Shown here: positions 17,906-26,566 of the stretch, in pieces
Layout of the letters: every line of letters begins with the position of its first letter
How positions within the stretch are numbered: position 1 is the stretch's first letter
DNA from: Bryobacteraceae bacterium
Lineage (GTDB): Bacteria > Acidobacteriota > Terriglobia > Bryobacterales > Bryobacteraceae
Length of the DNA stretch: 64,000 nucleotides
Assembly (NCBI GenBank): GCA_026129905.1
Contig: JAHCHE010000005.1
Span: forward strand, 248,001 to 312,000
Reading direction: 5' to 3'
Translations under genes and position numbers: made by a program
The notes under the pieces: generated by a model
Told to the model about the DNA's origin: nothing
The model's input: the letters and a program-made list of their open reading frames with translations, nothing else
Databases searched by the model: none

Positions 17906-19117
17906 TCACGGGGTGAGGGGCTGGCGCGATGGCCGCAGGAAAGACATTTCCGTAACGCGCCGCCCTCGCAGGCCGGCGGCCTGCTCCAGTACCTGCCGCG
18001 CATAGAGCGCCACCAGGCGGACGCCTTCCTCGTACGCCGGATTCGGATTGCCGGGACCGCCGTTGTAGGCGCCGACGGCGGTGGCGATGTCGCCATCGAA
18101 GCGGTCGAGCAGGTCGCGAAACAGCAGGCCGGCGTAGGTGGTCAGCACCCTGGGATCCACCTTATCGAGATCGAGTTCCTTCGGCGGCCGGAGATATTCG
18201 GGCAGCAGCGCGTAATCGCGGCAGTCCTGCAAATAGCGCCGGTGCGCATAGCGCAGCGTCTCGCGGGTGATCTGCCAGACGCCGGACGACTCGTTCAGCA
18301 CCAGTACGCGCCCGCGGCGCCGCCTCAGGATCACGTCTCCCTTTTCGGCGCGCTTCTTCCAGACGGAGTGGCCAAGATCACCCTTCACGTCCATGTAATT
18401 GTTTTCCATTGCGCCGATGCCAAGAAAAAAATCGATGGGGAGAGCGTAGAATTCGCAGACATCGATGATGTCGTTGGCCAGTTCCCCGGCTTGTTGCGAA
18501 GTCAGCGGCACGGGTTCCGGATCGAGCCCGCGGCGGACGCGGGGGTCGGTCAGCGACTTGAAGCGCACGAAATGCCCCATGTAAACGGCCAGTTCCTGGC
18601 GCGTCAAGCTGGGCAGCTTCGGACGGCCGGGAAAGTTGTACGCGGTGAGGAAGACGGAGGTCTGAAGACGCCGCGTGTTTAGCGCGCCATGGCTGAGATA
18701 ACGCCACTCGTAATCGCCGATGTAGCCGGCAACGCGGACGCGGGCGAGCAGGGGCATCGCCTCGATCAGATCGTTCGGGAGATGAAGGAGAATCGCGTAG
18801 CGGAGGTCGTGGTCGGTGACATCGGCGGTCAACATCACCTCAACGAACTTGAGGAGAGGCCGGGTGCGAAGGTAATCGAAAACAAGGTAGGCGAAGAATT
18901 CATTTTCGAAGGCTGCGACCTCTGCCACCAGAAACCGGTCGGGAGCGGTTACGATAGCGTGGCCGGCGCCCAACTCCCACCGCGGCGCCGGAGAAGGCGG
19001 CGCGGTGATCACCAACTCGCGGCGTATATACTTGTCGCCGCCCCACGCGGCAAACGAGGCCGCAGCCAGCCCGAACGCTAACCAGAAGACGACGCGGCGC
19101 CTGCCTTTCTGTGACAC
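17906..19117 (-). CDS. Lytic transglycosylase-like (SLT-fold) membrane-anchored protein
   Basis: This 403-aa protein has an N-terminal hydrophobic anchor (residues ~9-26) with a basic N-side. The region 228-380 resembles the soluble-lytic-transglycosylase fold: the catalytic Glu is probably Glu238 in IGAMENNYMDVKGD, followed by a GxWQITRETL segment and VGAYNGGPGNPNPAYEEGV, equivalent to the AYNAGxGxV motif. Such enzymes cut the glycan strand of peptidoglycan. Residues ~65-220 are unrecognised. It starts with GTG at 19117, 21 nt after the stop of the mannosylphosphoglycerate phosphatase gene, and is the last member of a three-gene minus-strand unit. Confidence 0.7.
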   Translation of the reverse strand: MSQKGRRRVVFWLAFGLAAASFAAWGGDKYIRRELVITAPPSPAPRWELGAGHAIVTAPDRFLVAEVAAFENEFFAYLVFDYLRTRPLLKFVEVMLTADVTDHDLRYAILLHLPNDLIEAMPLLARVRVAGYIGDYEWRYLSHGALNTRRLQTSVFLTAYNFPGRPKLPSLTRQELAVYMGHFVRFKSLTDPRVRRGLDPEPVPLTSQQAGELANDIIDVCEFYALPIDFFLGIGAMENNYMDVKGDLGHSVWKKRAEKGDVILRRRRGRVLVLNESSGVWQITRETLRYAHRRYLQDCRDYALLPEYLRPPKELDLDKVDPRVLTTYAGLLFRDLLDRFDGDIATAVGAYNGGPGNPNPAYEEGVRLVALYARQVLEQAAGLRGRRVTEMSFLRPSRQPLTP

Positions 19118-19138
19118 TCTGCTTACATTATCCGGCGG

Positions 19139-19942
19139 TCATGCGGCCAGCAGCCCCAGGATCGCCTCATTCCAGCCGGCGGGGCCCTCCCGGCGAGGAA
19201 TCATGCCGTGCGGGATCCGGCGTTGGAGCTCGTTGAGGTGAGCGGACGGGATGAGCACGGGAAGCTCGACGGCGGCCAGGAACTCGGCGTCGTTGGGAGC
19301 GTCGCCAAGACCGATCGACCGCATGGGTCCGAGCGCCTGCTCGAACAATGCCCGTAGCGCCGCGACGGCACCCGCCTTGTCGTTGTCGCCGCAGATGTGA
19401 TGGAAGCGGCCGCCTCGCGTCCAGCGGTAGCCGCGCGCCTCGATGGCGGCCAAGAGGCGGGACTCCCGAACGGCGTCGAGGACGAGGAACGGTTCGTCGT
19501 ACTCCCGCGCCTTGGCGAGCGCGGCCAGGCCGGGGTCGAAGCTGCACGCCTCAGCGACCTCGGGCGTGGTCATGTCCGAGAACCCGAGAACCCGGCATCC
19601 GCTTTCCCGGGAGGCGTCCTTCAGGGCGGCGGTAAGCTCTTCGTAGGAAGCGCCCCACTCCAGCGCCAGGTAACCGTCGCGCGCCTTCGCGACCGAAAGC
19701 GAAAACGGAAAATAACCCTTGGGTATGAAAGCGGCGCCCCCGTTTTCGACGACGAACGGATGACGGTTGCCAAGCGCGCCGCGAAGAACCTCGACCTCGG
19801 CGCGGGTTTTGCTGGTGACGAGAACCAGCGGGATGCCACGGGCCTCCAGCAACTCCAGCGCGGGCGCGGCCTCTTTCCAGGAATAGGTGGCCGCGTCGAG
19901 CAGCGTACCGTCAAGATCCGTGAAGACAACGGCGGCGCTCAT
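19139..19942 (-). CDS. mpgP: Mannosyl-3-phosphoglycerate phosphatase (HAD-IIB)
   Basis: The 267-aa protein has HAD motif I FTDLDGTLLD (residues 7-16), motif II VLVTSKTRAEVE, and the late IGLGDAPNDAEFLAAVE motif, with a large Cof-type cap between. The combination VTSKTRAE and FVVENGGAAFIPKGYF is characteristic of mannosyl-3-phosphoglycerate phosphatase (MPGP/YedP group), which dephosphorylates mannosyl-3-phosphoglycerate to the compatible solute mannosylglycerate. No mannosyl-3-phosphoglycerate synthase is in the window, so the pathway assignment is from family resemblance. It lies 10 nt after the SlyD-like gene and 21 nt before the lytic transglycosylase gene. Confidence 0.72.
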   Translation of the reverse strand: MSAAVVFTDLDGTLLDAATYSWKEAAPALELLEARGIPLVLVTSKTRAEVEVLRGALGNRHPFVVENGGAAFIPKGYFPFSLSVAKARDGYLALEWGASYEELTAALKDASRESGCRVLGFSDMTTPEVAEACSFDPGLAALAKAREYDEPFLVLDAVRESRLLAAIEARGYRWTRGGRFHHICGDNDKAGAVAALRALFEQALGPMRSIGLGDAPNDAEFLAAVELPVLIPSAHLNELQRRIPHGMIPRREGPAGWNEAILGLLAA

Positions 19943-19952
19943 GCGCGGACGC

Positions 19953-20420
19953 TCAAGCTTCTTCCACGCTCAGCAGCTCCACTTCGAGCGTGAGATTCCT
20001 GCCTGCCAGCGGATGGTTGCCGTCGACCGAGACTGTCGTTTCGGTTACGGCCGTGACCAGGACGTCGGATTCGTGGCCGTCGGCGTGCCGCACCCGCAGC
20101 GACGTTCCCTTTTCCACGGCAAGATCGGGAGGGATCATGTCCCGGGCAAGCACAGCGGTCATCTCCTGGTGATAAGGCCCGTAGGCCCGTTCCGGCGGAA
20201 CGACGCACGTGCGGGTCTCGCCCGGCTTCAAGCCGACCACCGCTTCCTGCAATCCGGGAATCACCGGCGAGTGTCCCACGGTGAAGGCCAGCGGCTCCTG
20301 GTGTCGCGTGGTGGCGAAGATGGTTCCGTCGTCCAGGCGGCAGGTGTAGTGGATGCGCACCGCGTCGCCGGGCTGCACGGACCGCGGCGCGGTTGGCGGA
20401 TGCTCGCTCACGGCGATCAT
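19953..20420 (-). CDS. SlyD-like FKBP-type peptidyl-prolyl isomerase
   Basis: This 155-aa protein has the FKBP start (VQPGDAVRIHYTCRLDDGTIFATT), the FTVGHSPVIPGLQEAVVGLKPGE flap segment, and an inserted IF domain (about residues 72-130), which is the SlyD layout. Near its end GNHPLAGRNLTLEVELLSV is the standard SlyD closing strand. It catalyses Xaa-Pro isomerisation and chaperones folding in the cytosol. The His-rich metal-binding tail of E. coli SlyD is absent. It is first in the minus-strand operon with the HAD phosphatase (10-nt gap). ATG 20420 is chosen over the longer overlapping alternative frames because it gives the family length. Confidence 0.9.
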   Translation of the reverse strand: MIAVSEHPPTAPRSVQPGDAVRIHYTCRLDDGTIFATTRHQEPLAFTVGHSPVIPGLQEAVVGLKPGETRTCVVPPERAYGPYHQEMTAVLARDMIPPDLAVEKGTSLRVRHADGHESDVLVTAVTETTVSVDGNHPLAGRNLTLEVELLSVEEA

Positions 20421-20573
20421 CTTCGCAAGGGCAGCGGGCGGAAGTCAAAACGGCCGCGGCGTGTATGCTAATAAATCGGGTTTCCTATGGCCACTCGCGC
20501 GGCGGCCGGCCGTCCGCGCGTACTGCGCCGGAAGACGCGCGCGCGCGTTCTCCCGTAAGAAGGAGTTGACAAA

Positions 20574-21485
20574 ATGCGAAATCGAATCCAATCCGCCATC
20601 GTTATCGGCGCGCTGATCGCCGCTCCCGCCGCGGCGCAACTCGGCATGTTCTCGCGCGAACAGCGCATCGAGTTCACCAGGGACTGGAAGGGCGACCGCT
20701 TTCCCGACGGCCGCCCCAAGGTTCCCGACGAGGTGATTGAGCGGATGCGAACCGTGACGGCGGAAGAGGCGTGGGGCGTGCTGCGCCGCCATAATTTCAA
20801 CTACCAGTTCGAAGGCAACTGGCAGGTCATTAATCCTAGCGAGAAGCGGCTGGTGGGGCGGGTGGTCACGGCCGTCTTCATGCCCCTGCGTCCGGACGTC
20901 GAGGGCGTCATCAACGACTACGGAAAGAAGGAAAACCGGGTCAGCCGTGGCCAGAATTCGTGGGTAATCGATACCCTGGAGAAGGGCGACGTCCTGGTGG
21001 TGGACCTGTTCGGCAAGATCAAGGACGGCACGTTCGCCGGGGATAACCTCGCGACGTCGATCTACGCCAAGACGGGCACGGGCCTCATCGTCGAAGGGTC
21101 CGTCCGGGATGTCTCCGGGATGAAGGAAATTGAAGGTTACCAGGCCTGGGTCCGCGGAGTGGATCCCTCCGCGCTGCGCGATGTCACGCTGATGGGCATC
21201 AACGTCCCCATCCGTATCGGTCAGGTGACGGTAATGCCCGGCGACATCGTCGTCAGCGACCCGGAGGGCCTGTCGTTCATCCCGCCGCAGCTTGCCGAAC
21301 AGGTGGCCGACGACTCCGAACTGACCCAGGCGCGCGACCGGTGGGGCCACCAGATGCTGCGCGAAGGCAAGTACACGCCGGGCGAGATCGACACCAGATG
21401 GACCGAGAAGATGGTGGAAGAGTTCAACCGGTGGGCGGAGAAGCAGGGCCTGAGAGCGCGCATGAAGCCCAGGGCGAGGGAATAG
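20574..21485 (+). CDS. RraA-family protein with signal peptide
   Basis: The 303-aa product begins with a cleavable signal (residues 1-21, IVIGALIAAPAAAQ). The core (about 60-235) is the RraA/HMG-aldolase fold: KRLVGRVVTAVFMPLRPD, then DVLVVDLFGKIKDGTFAGDNLATSIYAKTGTGLIVEGSVRD with the GxxxA and VDGxxRD-like metal/substrate loop. Family members are 4-hydroxy-4-methyl-2-oxoglutarate/oxaloacetate aldolases or RNase E inhibitors; the exported location argues against the latter. A good AAGGAG lies 8 nt before the ATG. The DUF1684 gene starts 8 nt after its stop, so the two are probably cotranscribed. Confidence 0.82.
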   Translation: MRNRIQSAIVIGALIAAPAAAQLGMFSREQRIEFTRDWKGDRFPDGRPKVPDEVIERMRTVTAEEAWGVLRRHNFNYQFEGNWQVINPSEKRLVGRVVTAVFMPLRPDVEGVINDYGKKENRVSRGQNSWVIDTLEKGDVLVVDLFGKIKDGTFAGDNLATSIYAKTGTGLIVEGSVRDVSGMKEIEGYQAWVRGVDPSALRDVTLMGINVPIRIGQVTVMPGDIVVSDPEGLSFIPPQLAEQVADDSELTQARDRWGHQMLREGKYTPGEIDTRWTEKMVEEFNRWAEKQGLRARMKPRARE

Positions 21486-21493
21486 GCGGCGGG

Positions 21494-22339
21494 ATGCGGT
21501 GGGCGGCGTTGCTTACTCTCGCCGTGGTGGCGCTGGCGTCCGATCCCTACGTCGAGTCGATCGAGACGTGGCGCCGCGACCGCGAGGCGCGCCTTAAAGC
21601 CGACGACGGCTGGCTCACCGTTTCGGGGCTGTTCTGGCTGAAGGAAGGCCGCAACGCCTTTGGCGCCGACCCTTCCAACGACATCGTCTTTCCACAAGGC
21701 TCCGCTCCGGCCAAGGCCGGCGTGCTCGAGCATCGCGAAGGGCGGACTGTGCTCCGCCTGTTCCAGAACGATGGCCCGGGCCGTGAGATCCGAATGAAAG
21801 CCGACAGCGAAGGCGAGCCGACGGTGATCCAGCTTGCGGACCTGAGCTTCTTCGTCATCAAGCGCGACAACCGGTACGCCTTACGGCTGCGAGACAAGAA
21901 CAGCCCGTACCGCCAGAAGTTCACCGGCGTGGAGTCGTTTCCCATCGATCCGAACTACCGCCTCGAAGCGCGGTTTGTTCCGTACAACCCGCCGAAAAAG
22001 GTGCTCGTGCCCTCCATCATCGGCTATCAGGAGGAGTACGTCAGTCCCGGCTATGCGGAATTTGAACTCGGCGGCCGCGCCTGCCGGCTCGAGCCGGTGA
22101 GCGAAGGCGGCCCCCTGTTTTTCATCTTCAAGGACCTCACCAGCGGAAAGACGACCTACCCGGCTGGTCGCTTTCTATACGCGGACCCGCCGCAAAATGG
22201 GCGCGTGATCGTCGACTTCAACAAGGCCTACAATCCGCCCTGCGCTTTTACGCCATACGCAACGTGCCCGCTGCCGCCCAAACAGAACCGGCTGCCGGTG
22301 GCGGTGGAGGCCGGCGAGAAGGCGTACCACCTGGAGTGA
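21494..22339 (+). CDS. DUF1684-family exported protein
   Basis: I place the start at ATG 21494, because it gives a short signal peptide (MRWAALLTLAVVALAS) and follows the RraA gene by 8 nt; an earlier in-frame start at 21341 would overlap that gene by 145 bp. The ~281-aa protein has the DUF1684 signatures: ETWRRDREARLKADDGWLTVSGLFWL near the N terminus, the central strand series ending in RLEARFVPY, and the closing VDFNKAYNPPCAFTPYATCPLPPKQNRLPVAVEAGEK, which gives two conserved Cys. Function of the family is unknown; I make no further assignment. Confidence 0.85.
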   Translation: MRWAALLTLAVVALASDPYVESIETWRRDREARLKADDGWLTVSGLFWLKEGRNAFGADPSNDIVFPQGSAPAKAGVLEHREGRTVLRLFQNDGPGREIRMKADSEGEPTVIQLADLSFFVIKRDNRYALRLRDKNSPYRQKFTGVESFPIDPNYRLEARFVPYNPPKKVLVPSIIGYQEEYVSPGYAEFELGGRACRLEPVSEGGPLFFIFKDLTSGKTTYPAGRFLYADPPQNGRVIVDFNKAYNPPCAFTPYATCPLPPKQNRLPVAVEAGEKAYHLE

Positions 22340-22366
22340 GACCCACGCGCCGCCGGGCGTTGGCGT

Positions 22367-25243
22367 TCAGTTCGAGATTCCCGGAACCTGCCAGGTCCCT
22401 CGCGCCTGCCATTCGCTTTGCGCGTTGGTCTTGTCGATGGCCAGCAGATACACCCGCTTTTGGCCGCCGAAACCGGCGCTGAACACCACCGCGAGGTTGA
22501 GCGTGCGCGACGTCCCGGAAGCAGAGGACGACGACAGACTCGCGTCGATGGAGCACTGCTTGTTGCGAAGCAGCCCCGTCGAGCCAGGCGCCATGGGGCT
22601 GCCCCACGCATCGCCGGTATCGTTCCGCAGGTACAGCTCGTTCGCCGCGGGCTTGTAGTACACATAGCAGGCCTTGGCGCCGTTGAGGTCCTGGTTGAAC
22701 AAGGCATACACGCCGGCCAGGTCCTCCGCGCCATCGGGGTCGGAAAACGCAAACTGGAAGATGTTCGCGGCGCCGAAGCCGCTGATCGGCGGCGTATCCA
22801 CGGTGGGAGGCCTCCCCGGTGCGTCCCAGGTTCCGGCGGTTTTCCAGTCCGACGCCGCGCCGGAGCTTTCCACCGCCAGGCTGTAGACATTCTTTCGCCC
22901 CTTGAAAGCGGGGTCGAAGGTGAGCGCAAGCGCAACGGTCAACAGCGCGCCGTTGTAGGAGGCGGAGGAGACCTGCGGACGCAGCGCGCAATGCGTGTTG
23001 CCCAGCGTACCGGCGAGGCCGGCCGTCACCGGACCCAGCCAGGCGGCCCCGGGGTCGTCGCGCAGCCAGAACTGGTTGGTCGCCGGCGCGTACCGGACAT
23101 AGCAGGCTTTCGATTGGAGCAATGCCGTGTGGAACAACATGTAGGCCATGGCGATGTCGCCCGCGCCGTTGGGGTCCGAAAACACAAATTGGAAGGTTTG
23201 TTTCGCCGCCGCGCCGGAGGGGGGCGAGACAGAAACCGCAACCGGCGGCAGATTGGTGAACGGCAGCCACGAGCCCTTGAGCGCCCAGCCGCTGGCCAGG
23301 CCCGCGTAGTCGGACGCATACAGGTAGATGTTCTTCTGACCCACAAATGACGTGCTGAAGGTGATCGTGAGGTTCAGAGTTAGCGTCGAACCCTTAGCGG
23401 CCGCGGACGAAGCGGCGGGATGGATGGCGCATTGTCTGTTGGCGAGCGCGCCGGATGAACCCGGCGTCACCGGTCCCAACCACGCCGCCCCCGCGTCGTC
23501 GCGAAGCCAGATCGAATTCACCGCCGGGCGCCACTGGACGTAGCAGCCGCCCGCCTGCGCGAGCGTTGCATTGAATAGCGCGAAGGCCCAGCCGATATCG
23601 GCGGCGCCGTTGCCATCGGAAAAGAGGAGCTGAAAGGTCTGGGTCAAGCCGCTTCCCGCGGAAGGACTCATCGAGTCGGCCGACGGCGCTCGTGGCCGCT
23701 GCGCCTCCGGATCGAATACGCTTTTGGTCGCCGCCACGACAGCGCCCAGATCGGCGCCCAGGTCCTTGCCGTCGGTTGCGGCTTTCTTGTAGGGACTGTT
23801 CGAAGCAAGCGAGTAATCGCCGGCGGCCGGATCCGCGAAGCGGATGAGCGCGATGTCCGCCGGAGAATCGTTGCCGGGCGGATAATCGCCGCTCCGGGCG
23901 CCGATGAGAGCGTTGCGCCGGAAAACCCCGTTGGGAGCGAACGACTGCAGGGCTGGAATGCCGATGCCGAGGCCCGGTCCTGAAACGCCGGAAACGCCGT
24001 GTGTGGCGATGTTGTTCATGAAGGTGAAGCGTACGAGGGGATCACCCTCGAACCGTAGCAGGTCCGCCGCGCTCGATCGCTGAAGGCAAGTGTTGTGGTC
24101 GAATGTGACGTCTTCGGCGCCCCAACTGACCTCGAAAAGCCGACCGGCGCCGCCCCACGTGGCGTGGTCGATGTCGTGGAAGAGGTTGTCCTTAACCAGG
24201 ATTCGCCGGCCGCTGCCGAGGCCGCCGTCCGTATTGTCCTTGCCTGCGATCTGGATCGCGGCGGGCGCGCTACGGACGATGTTCTTGACAAACGTGATGT
24301 CCTCGACGACCGCCCAGGGCACGGTCTTCTTGTGCGTGCGGACGTTGAACGCGATCGCGTATCCCACCGGATCCAGACCCGTCCAGTTGTTCTCGAAGAC
24401 GTTGGCCTCCACCAGAACGCGCCGCGCGTTCTTCAACTCGAGCAGATTTGCGACGCGATAGGAAGCGCTTTTCCACGCAGCGGGCTTACGAACGTAGTTG
24501 CCGCGGATGACAATATCGGAGGGAACAAGGCCGTGGATCTTCGGCGTGGCCGCGCCGAAAAACACGTTCTGGCCCGAAGCCTCCAGATAGTTGTTCACGA
24601 TGGTGAAGGGGCCCGGTCCGTTCCAGCCGACGATGGTCTGCGCGTCCTGCCAGGCGCTTCGGAAATCGGAAATCCAGCAGTGTTTGATGGTGGCGGCGCC
24701 GCTGTTCAGTCCGATGGCCCGCTTCCCGCCCGCCGAGGCGTCCCCATGGATGTACAAGCGATCCAGCTCGATGTTGTGGGCCAACTGCGCAGGATCGGCG
24801 GCCGAGGCGGATCCGAGCGCGATGAGTTCCAGCGGATACACTCCGGGCGCACCGGCGATCTCGAGGCCGGCCAGCCGGTAGTGGTGGGCGCCGTCGTCGG
24901 TGGCGATGGCCGGATACCCGCCGTCCGGCGTAACGATCTTGGCCAGGGCGGCGGCGTCGGCCGGCGTTATCCGGGCATCCGGAGGCACGATCGCGTTTGC
25001 CCCGGCAGTCGTGATGGTGATAAATGAATTGCCCGGCTTGACCCGTAACCGATAGGTCCCCGTATAGCTGGCGCCAGATTCGAGCGTGATCGTATCGCCG
25101 GGCTGCGCCTGATCGATCGCCTCCTGCAGGTTGCCCCCCGCGGCAACGTGACGAACCACCTGGCCGTACAAGGGACCAGCCCCCGCAGGCGTCAGGAGCG
25201 CCGTCAGGCACACGACCAGACCAGGAAGCGGACCTCGGCGCAT
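22367..25243 (-). CDS. Exported parallel beta-helix protein with three ~135-aa C-terminal modules
   Basis: The 958-aa protein has a signal peptide (1-27) and an N-terminal pectate-lyase-like beta-helix (about residues 30-520), starting VVRHVAAGGNLQEAIDQAQPGDTITLESGASY and showing repeated short N/D-rich turns (VFENNWTG, VKDNLFHDIDHATW). From ~545 three homologous modules follow. They share FxFxFSDPxGAxDIA, a CYVxYxPAxN turn with its single Cys, LRxDxGxAW(L/G)xPVxPG and a second Cys (QC), LTFxxxFxGxKNxYxxA and a closing WxxxGTW. Each module therefore has a conserved Cys pair that could be a disulfide. The modules may mediate surface adhesion or carbohydrate binding (inference). It is convergent with the DUF1684 gene. 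Confidence 0.75.
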   Translation of the reverse strand: MRRGPLPGLVVCLTALLTPAGAGPLYGQVVRHVAAGGNLQEAIDQAQPGDTITLESGASYTGTYRLRVKPGNSFITITTAGANAIVPPDARITPADAAALAKIVTPDGGYPAIATDDGAHHYRLAGLEIAGAPGVYPLELIALGSASAADPAQLAHNIELDRLYIHGDASAGGKRAIGLNSGAATIKHCWISDFRSAWQDAQTIVGWNGPGPFTIVNNYLEASGQNVFFGAATPKIHGLVPSDIVIRGNYVRKPAAWKSASYRVANLLELKNARRVLVEANVFENNWTGLDPVGYAIAFNVRTHKKTVPWAVVEDITFVKNIVRSAPAAIQIAGKDNTDGGLGSGRRILVKDNLFHDIDHATWGGAGRLFEVSWGAEDVTFDHNTCLQRSSAADLLRFEGDPLVRFTFMNNIATHGVSGVSGPGLGIGIPALQSFAPNGVFRRNALIGARSGDYPPGNDSPADIALIRFADPAAGDYSLASNSPYKKAATDGKDLGADLGAVVAATKSVFDPEAQRPRAPSADSMSPSAGSGLTQTFQLLFSDGNGAADIGWAFALFNATLAQAGGCYVQWRPAVNSIWLRDDAGAAWLGPVTPGSSGALANRQCAIHPAASSAAAKGSTLTLNLTITFSTSFVGQKNIYLYASDYAGLASGWALKGSWLPFTNLPPVAVSVSPPSGAAAKQTFQFVFSDPNGAGDIAMAYMLFHTALLQSKACYVRYAPATNQFWLRDDPGAAWLGPVTAGLAGTLGNTHCALRPQVSSASYNGALLTVALALTFDPAFKGRKNVYSLAVESSGAASDWKTAGTWDAPGRPPTVDTPPISGFGAANIFQFAFSDPDGAEDLAGVYALFNQDLNGAKACYVYYKPAANELYLRNDTGDAWGSPMAPGSTGLLRNKQCSIDASLSSSSASGTSRTLNLAVVFSAGFGGQKRVYLLAIDKTNAQSEWQARGTWQVPGISN

Positions 25244-25405
25244 ACCTCACTCATCGGCTGCCGCAACGTTTCGGCGCATTGATGGTTCACCCGAAAGCGC
25301 GGGTGCATTTCGGCGGGCGCCGGCCGCGGTAAGGGGGCTGCCGACGGCGATATGATGCTCGATTATGCAATGAGGCGGCCGATCGGGCTGCCGGGAGGAC
25401 ACGAG

Positions 25406-26551
25406 ATGCTAAGAAGGCAAATCGCGCGATTCGTTCTGGCGGCCGTCGCCGGCGCCCTCGCAGCTTATGCCGCCGAGGGCAAGCTGTGGACCAAAGAGCA
25501 GGCCAACGACTGGTACCGGGCGCAACCCTGGCTGGTCGGCGCCAACTACAATCCCGCCACCGCCATCAATCAACTCGAGATGTGGCAGGAGGAAACGTTC
25601 GACCCGAAGCGGATCGACCTCGAGCTCGGCTGGGCGGAAGGCCTCGGGATGAACACCATGCGCGTGTTCCTGCACGATCTGCTCTGGCAACAGGATCAAG
25701 CCGCCTTCACGCGTCGGCTTCAGACGTTCCTGGAGATCGCGGCCAAACATAACATCCGTCCGATGTTCGTGCTCTTCGATTCGGTCTGGGACCCGCACCC
25801 GGAGCTTGGCCAGCAGCGGGCGCCGAAGCCCGGCGTCCACAACTCGGGCTGGGTTCAGGGACCCGGCGCCAAGGCGCTCACGGACCCCGCGCAGTACCCG
25901 CGCCTGGAGGCGTACGTCAAGGGCGTCGCCCGCGCCTTCGCCAACGACAAGCGCGTGCTCGCCTGGGACGTCTGGAATGAGCCCGACAACCTGAATGGTT
26001 CCAGCTATCGCGCCCAGGAGCCCGCGAAGAAAGTCGAGCTTGTGCTCGCCTTGCTCCCCAGAGTCTTCCAGTGGGCGCGCGAAGCGGGCGTCGAGCAGCC
26101 GCTGACGGGCGGCGTCTGGCAGGGCGACTGGTCCGCGCCGGAGAAGCTCAGCGCCACCGACCGCGTTCTCCTGGACAACTCCGACGTGGTCTCCTTCCAC
26201 AGTTATGACCCGCCCGAAAAGTTCGAACAGCGGGTCCAGGCGCTCGAGCGCTACGGCCGGCCGCTGTTATGCACCGAGTACATGGCGCGAGGCAACGGAA
26301 GCACGTTCCAGGGCACGATGCCGATCGCCGGCAAGTACAACGTCGCCCTCTACAACTGGGGGTTAGTCGCCGGCAAGACTCAGACGAATCTCCCCTGGGA
26401 TTCCTGGCAGAAACCTTACACCGGAGGCCGGGAGCCGAAAGTCTGGTTTCACGAAATCTTCCATCCCGATGGACGCCCCTACCGGCAGGAAGAGGTCGAA
26501 TTCATCCGTCAGATGACCAGCCGGAAGGCGAAAGCCGCCGGCGCGCGTTGA
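25406..26551 (+). CDS. Exported GH5-like glycoside hydrolase
   Basis: The start is placed at ATG 25406, which follows GGGAGGA by 7 nt and yields a signal peptide (LRRQIARFVLAAVAGALAAYA); a longer form from 25352 is possible. The 381-aa product has a cellulase-like clan A barrel: GMNTMRVFLHDLLW, IRPMFVLFDSVWD, and the acid/base Glu192 in VLAWDVWNEPDN. The nucleophile is likely Glu291 in PLLCTEYMAR. This is closest to GH5-type proteins of Acidobacteria and Bacteroidetes; the substrate (mannan, glucan or other) is not decidable. It is 15 nt upstream of the GH51-like gene on the same strand, so they are probably an operon for plant polysaccharide use. Confidence 0.82.
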   Translation: MLRRQIARFVLAAVAGALAAYAAEGKLWTKEQANDWYRAQPWLVGANYNPATAINQLEMWQEETFDPKRIDLELGWAEGLGMNTMRVFLHDLLWQQDQAAFTRRLQTFLEIAAKHNIRPMFVLFDSVWDPHPELGQQRAPKPGVHNSGWVQGPGAKALTDPAQYPRLEAYVKGVARAFANDKRVLAWDVWNEPDNLNGSSYRAQEPAKKVELVLALLPRVFQWAREAGVEQPLTGGVWQGDWSAPEKLSATDRVLLDNSDVVSFHSYDPPEKFEQRVQALERYGRPLLCTEYMARGNGSTFQGTMPIAGKYNVALYNWGLVAGKTQTNLPWDSWQKPYTGGREPKVWFHEIFHPDGRPYRQEEVEFIRQMTSRKAKAAGAR

Positions 26552-26566
26552 CGGGAGGAACCAACG

